Source: an uncultured Porphyromonadaceae bacterium (GTDB lineage Bacteria; Bacteroidota; Bacteroidia; Bacteroidales; Muribaculaceae). Taken from it: a stretch of 7,855 nucleotides of DNA. The notes under the pieces are model-generated. The model had not been told where the DNA came from. It made no database searches and saw nothing but the letters and a program-made list of their open reading frames with translations. Location of the stretch: contig CAMWLX010000150.1 of the NCBI GenBank assembly GCA_947175225.1, positions 1 through 7,855 of the forward strand. The letters are read 5' to 3'. How positions within the stretch are numbered: the first letter of the stretch is position 1; every line of letters starts with the position of its first letter. The position numbers and the translations under genes were made by a program. Below, piece after piece: positions 6,522-7,855 of the stretch.

Positions 6522-7100
6522 TTATATCTTCTTTTGATCTATTGCAGAAGCGATAGACGAAAAGATATTATCTACATGTCCAAGTCCGTCAATCTGGATA
6601 TAAGATCCTTTGTTTTGATAATGTTCCTTTAATGGTTCCGTCTGATTGTGATAGACTTTCAGACGATTGAGGATAGTATCCATATTGTCGTCGGCTCGTC
6701 CAGTCTCGGCCCCACGTTTTAACATACGTGCCACGAGCTCTTCCTCCGGAACTTCAAGACCCACAACTCCTGTCAGCGAAGTTCCATTTTCGGAAAGAAG
6801 TTTTTCGAGTTCCACCGCCTGTGGAATTGTACGAGGAAATCCATCGAAGATGACTCCGTTGCTGTCTTTTGGAAGGGATTTTAGTTCCTGCCTCAGGATG
6901 TCGATCATAAGGTCGTCGGGAATCAAATGTCCTTTACTGATGTATGATTCGGCGATTTTTCCGAGTTCTGTGCCTTCTTTTATCTGTTTTCGGAGCACTT
7001 CTCCTGTAGAGATGTGGTGGAGTCCGTATTTTTCAATGATTTTCTCGCTTTGTGTGCCCTTCCCACTGCCGGGGGCACCAAATAATACAAGGTTCAACAT
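6522..7100 (-). CDS. adk: Adenylate kinase
   Basis: Cytoplasmic enzyme interconverting ATP + AMP and 2 ADP, essential for adenine nucleotide balance. It is 192 aa. The P-loop GAPGSGKGT is at 8-16 and STGEVLR at 31-37 lies in the AMP-binding region. DGFPRT is at 86-91, with Arg90 of the family-conserved DGFPR motif. The LID is the short type: RGAETGRADDN at 129-139 carries the RxDD motif, and there is no Cys-containing zinc-binding insert. This matches the roughly 190-residue enzymes common in Bacteroidota rather than the 214-residue E. coli form. It starts 36 nt after the hpt stop, and gyrB follows 42 nt downstream. No promoter or terminator is visible in either gap, so the three genes are probably one transcript. 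The ATG at 7100 is the natural start because the P-loop follows at the usual distance. Confidence 0.97.
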   Translation of the reverse strand: MLNLVLFGAPGSGKGTQSEKIIEKYGLHHISTGEVLRKQIKEGTELGKIAESYISKGHLIPDDLMIDILRQELKSLPKDSNGVIFDGFPRTIPQAVELEKLLSENGTSLTGVVGLEVPEEELVARMLKRGAETGRADDNMDTILNRLKVYHNQTEPLKEHYQNKGSYIQIDGLGHVDNIFSSIASAIDQKKI

Positions 7101-7136
7101 GGTTTTGCTGATTTGTGTCTGGTTAGGTAAAGTTGT

Positions 7137-7688
7137 TCAATCTTCCTTAATGACGTATATGTCAGGAATATTGCGGGCTTTTCCGTCAAGGTCAAGTCCG
7201 TATCCAATTATGAATTTCGGTGGAATCTTGAAAGCAATGTAGTCAGGGACAAATCCAGTCTGACTGCTTTCCGGTTTGAAGAGGAGAGTGGCAAACTTCA
7301 CCGAAGCCGGATTTTGCTTCTTCAGGTCTTCAATCATTCTGCAAGCCGTCAGGCCGGTATCTACGATATCTTCGATGATGATTACATCGCGACCCTTGAT
7401 ATCGTCGGTCAGTCCAATGATCTGTTTTACGGATCCTGTGGAAGATGTCCCTTCATATGATTTGTATCTTATGAAAGTTATCTTTGCATCGTTGATGCCA
7501 GTGGATCGTATTAGGTCGGATGCAAAGACAAATGCACCCGTCAATACACAAAGAAATATAGGGGCTTTCCCTTCATAATCCTTTGCAATCTCTTTTCCTA
7601 CACGCTTTACCTGGGTGGCGATCTCCTCTCGCGTCAGATATGGCACGAAAGTCAGACCGTCGATTATAACTTGCTTCTCTGTTTGCAT
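7137..7688 (-). CDS. hpt: Hypoxanthine (guanine) phosphoribosyltransferase
   Basis: Purine salvage enzyme transferring the phosphoribosyl group of PRPP to hypoxanthine or guanine to give IMP or GMP. It is 183 aa from the ATG at 7688. Typical elements are VLTGAFVFASDL (48-59) and the flexible-loop region YKSYEGTSSTG (75-85). The PRPP-binding signature VIIIEDIVDTGLT (102-114) contains the acidic pair Glu106/Asp107. FKPES (137-141) carries the purine-contacting Lys138, and IIGYGLDLDGKARN (160-173) matches the C-terminal hood region. An in-frame TTG at 7715 would add nine residues. That start would lie inside the -7 promoter region, upstream of the predicted transcription start, so the ATG at 7688 is preferred. 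It is the first gene of the hpt-adk-gyrB cluster and would have a leader of only about 10 nt. Preference for hypoxanthine over guanine is not visible from sequence. Confidence 0.95.
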   Translation of the reverse strand: MQTEKQVIIDGLTFVPYLTREEIATQVKRVGKEIAKDYEGKAPIFLCVLTGAFVFASDLIRSTGINDAKITFIRYKSYEGTSSTGSVKQIIGLTDDIKGRDVIIIEDIVDTGLTACRMIEDLKKQNPASVKFATLLFKPESSQTGFVPDYIAFKIPPKFIIGYGLDLDGKARNIPDIYVIKED

Positions 7689-7704
7689 ACGACAATAGTT
7701 TGTG

Positions 7705-7736
7705 CAAAGATACAAAAAAAATCTGAAAACACCAAA
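7705..7736 (-). promoter_or_regulatory. Promoter of the hpt-adk-gyrB cluster
   Basis: On the minus strand TTTG (7736-7733), a 20-nt spacer ending in eight T and a G, and TATCTTTG (7712-7705) match both boxes of the Bacteroidetes -33/-7 consensus exactly. Transcription should begin near 7700, only about 10 nt before the hpt ATG. The leader therefore has no room for a normal Shine-Dalgarno sequence, and none is seen. The spacer also contains the distal arm of the upstream gene's terminator-like inverted repeat. Confidence 0.78.
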
Positions 7737-7776
7737 AAGTTTCCAGATTTCAGTTTCCAGATTTCAGATTTTTTTT
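7714..7776 (-). terminator. Terminator-like inverted repeat after the OmpA-like gene
   Basis: AAAAAAAATCTGAAA (7714-7728) and TTTCAGATTTTTTTT (7762-7776) are perfect 15-bp inverted repeats around a 33-nt loop. On the minus strand the distal arm ends in eight T, giving the A-tract, stem, T-tract shape of an intrinsic terminator. It begins 7 nt after the stop of the gene to the right. The stem is AT-rich and the loop long, so efficiency is doubtful. Its distal arm lies wholly inside the hpt promoter spacer. Confidence 0.4.
7740..7767. repeat. Two tandem 14-bp copies of TTTCCAGATTTCAG
   Basis: TTTCCAGATTTCAG occurs at 7740-7753 and again at 7754-7767 without any mismatch. The second copy overlaps the outer arm of the 15-bp inverted repeat, whose arms share the TTTCAGATT core. 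The array lies just upstream of the hpt -33 box, between the stop of the right-hand gene and hpt. A slipped-strand duplication is the simplest origin; a regulatory role is only possible. Confidence 0.8.
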
Positions 7777-7783
7777 ATTAGTC

Positions 7784-7855
7784 TTACAAAAGTTCAAAAT
7801 CAGTGTCGATTGCTGTCACTTGGAACTCTGTACGGCGGTTGATCTGGTCGGCAGC
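7784..7855 (-). CDS. C-terminal end of an OmpA-family (peptidoglycan-binding) protein, partial
   Basis: Reading leftward from the right edge gives 23 codons and a TAA at 7786-7784, ending in NRRTEFQVTAIDTDFELL. An N-R-R-T/V-E-F/I-x-V ending is characteristic of OmpA/MotB-like C-terminal domains, where the Arg-rich helix precedes the last strand. In Bacteroidota these domains often sit in outer-membrane or PD40-repeat lipoproteins anchored to peptidoglycan. Only the tail is present, so the domain order, signal peptide and length cannot be seen. The gene runs in the same direction as hpt, with about 95 nt between its stop and the hpt ATG. A terminator-like repeat and the hpt promoter in between suggest separate transcription. 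The coding call rests on an open frame to the edge and this short motif match. Confidence 0.6.
   Translation of the reverse strand, partial: AADQINRRTEFQVTAIDTDFELL

Noticed and set aside
6667..7242. A 191-codon plus-strand frame across adk and the end of hpt.
   Set aside because: It spans two convincing minus-strand genes and their gap, and its product is Ser-rich with no motif. It is an antisense shadow.

Overview
The window looks like ordinary chromosomal DNA from a Bacteroidota bacterium, most likely of the order Bacteroidales. A gut Muribaculaceae-like genome would fit, but the family level is a guess. The grounds are a short GyrB without the large insertion of the enterobacterial enzyme, a short-LID adenylate kinase, A/T-rich start regions without Shine-Dalgarno sequences, and -33/-7 promoters of the Bacteroides type (TTTG, 19-20 nt, TAnnTTTG).

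Layout. Positions 1-195 are AT-rich and non-coding, with a leftward promoter for a gene outside the window. ugd (196-1539, +), a UDP-glucose 6-dehydrogenase, is the only rightward gene. It converges on a leftward acyl-CoA ligase gene (1630-3285, -). A 134-nt gap (3286-3419) follows, holding a terminator and a separate tandem palindrome. Next comes a leftward pair, greA then a HIT-family gene (4279 down to 3420), with a promoter and a structured leader in the 238-nt gap 4280-4517. That gap also holds the terminator of the next leftward cluster, hpt-adk-gyrB (7688 down to 4518). The right edge carries the last 23 codons of a leftward gene that resembles an OmpA-type peptidoglycan-binding protein.

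Working together. hpt salvages hypoxanthine/guanine to nucleotides, adk balances adenine nucleotides, and gyrB is the ATPase/TOPRIM subunit of gyrase, so the cluster links purine pools to an ATP-dependent topoisomerase. GreA rescues backtracked RNA polymerase, and its partner gene encodes a nucleotide-binding hydrolase. ugd supplies UDP-glucuronate for surface polysaccharide. The ligase activates a carboxylic acid, probably a fatty acid.

I found no mobile element, CRISPR array, RNA gene, or new multi-gene system. The points worth a second look are in the intergenic DNA: three promoters of one design, a terminator embedded in the hpt promoter, a 9-bp-period array of GTCNGAC-like palindromes, and a hairpin in the greA leader.
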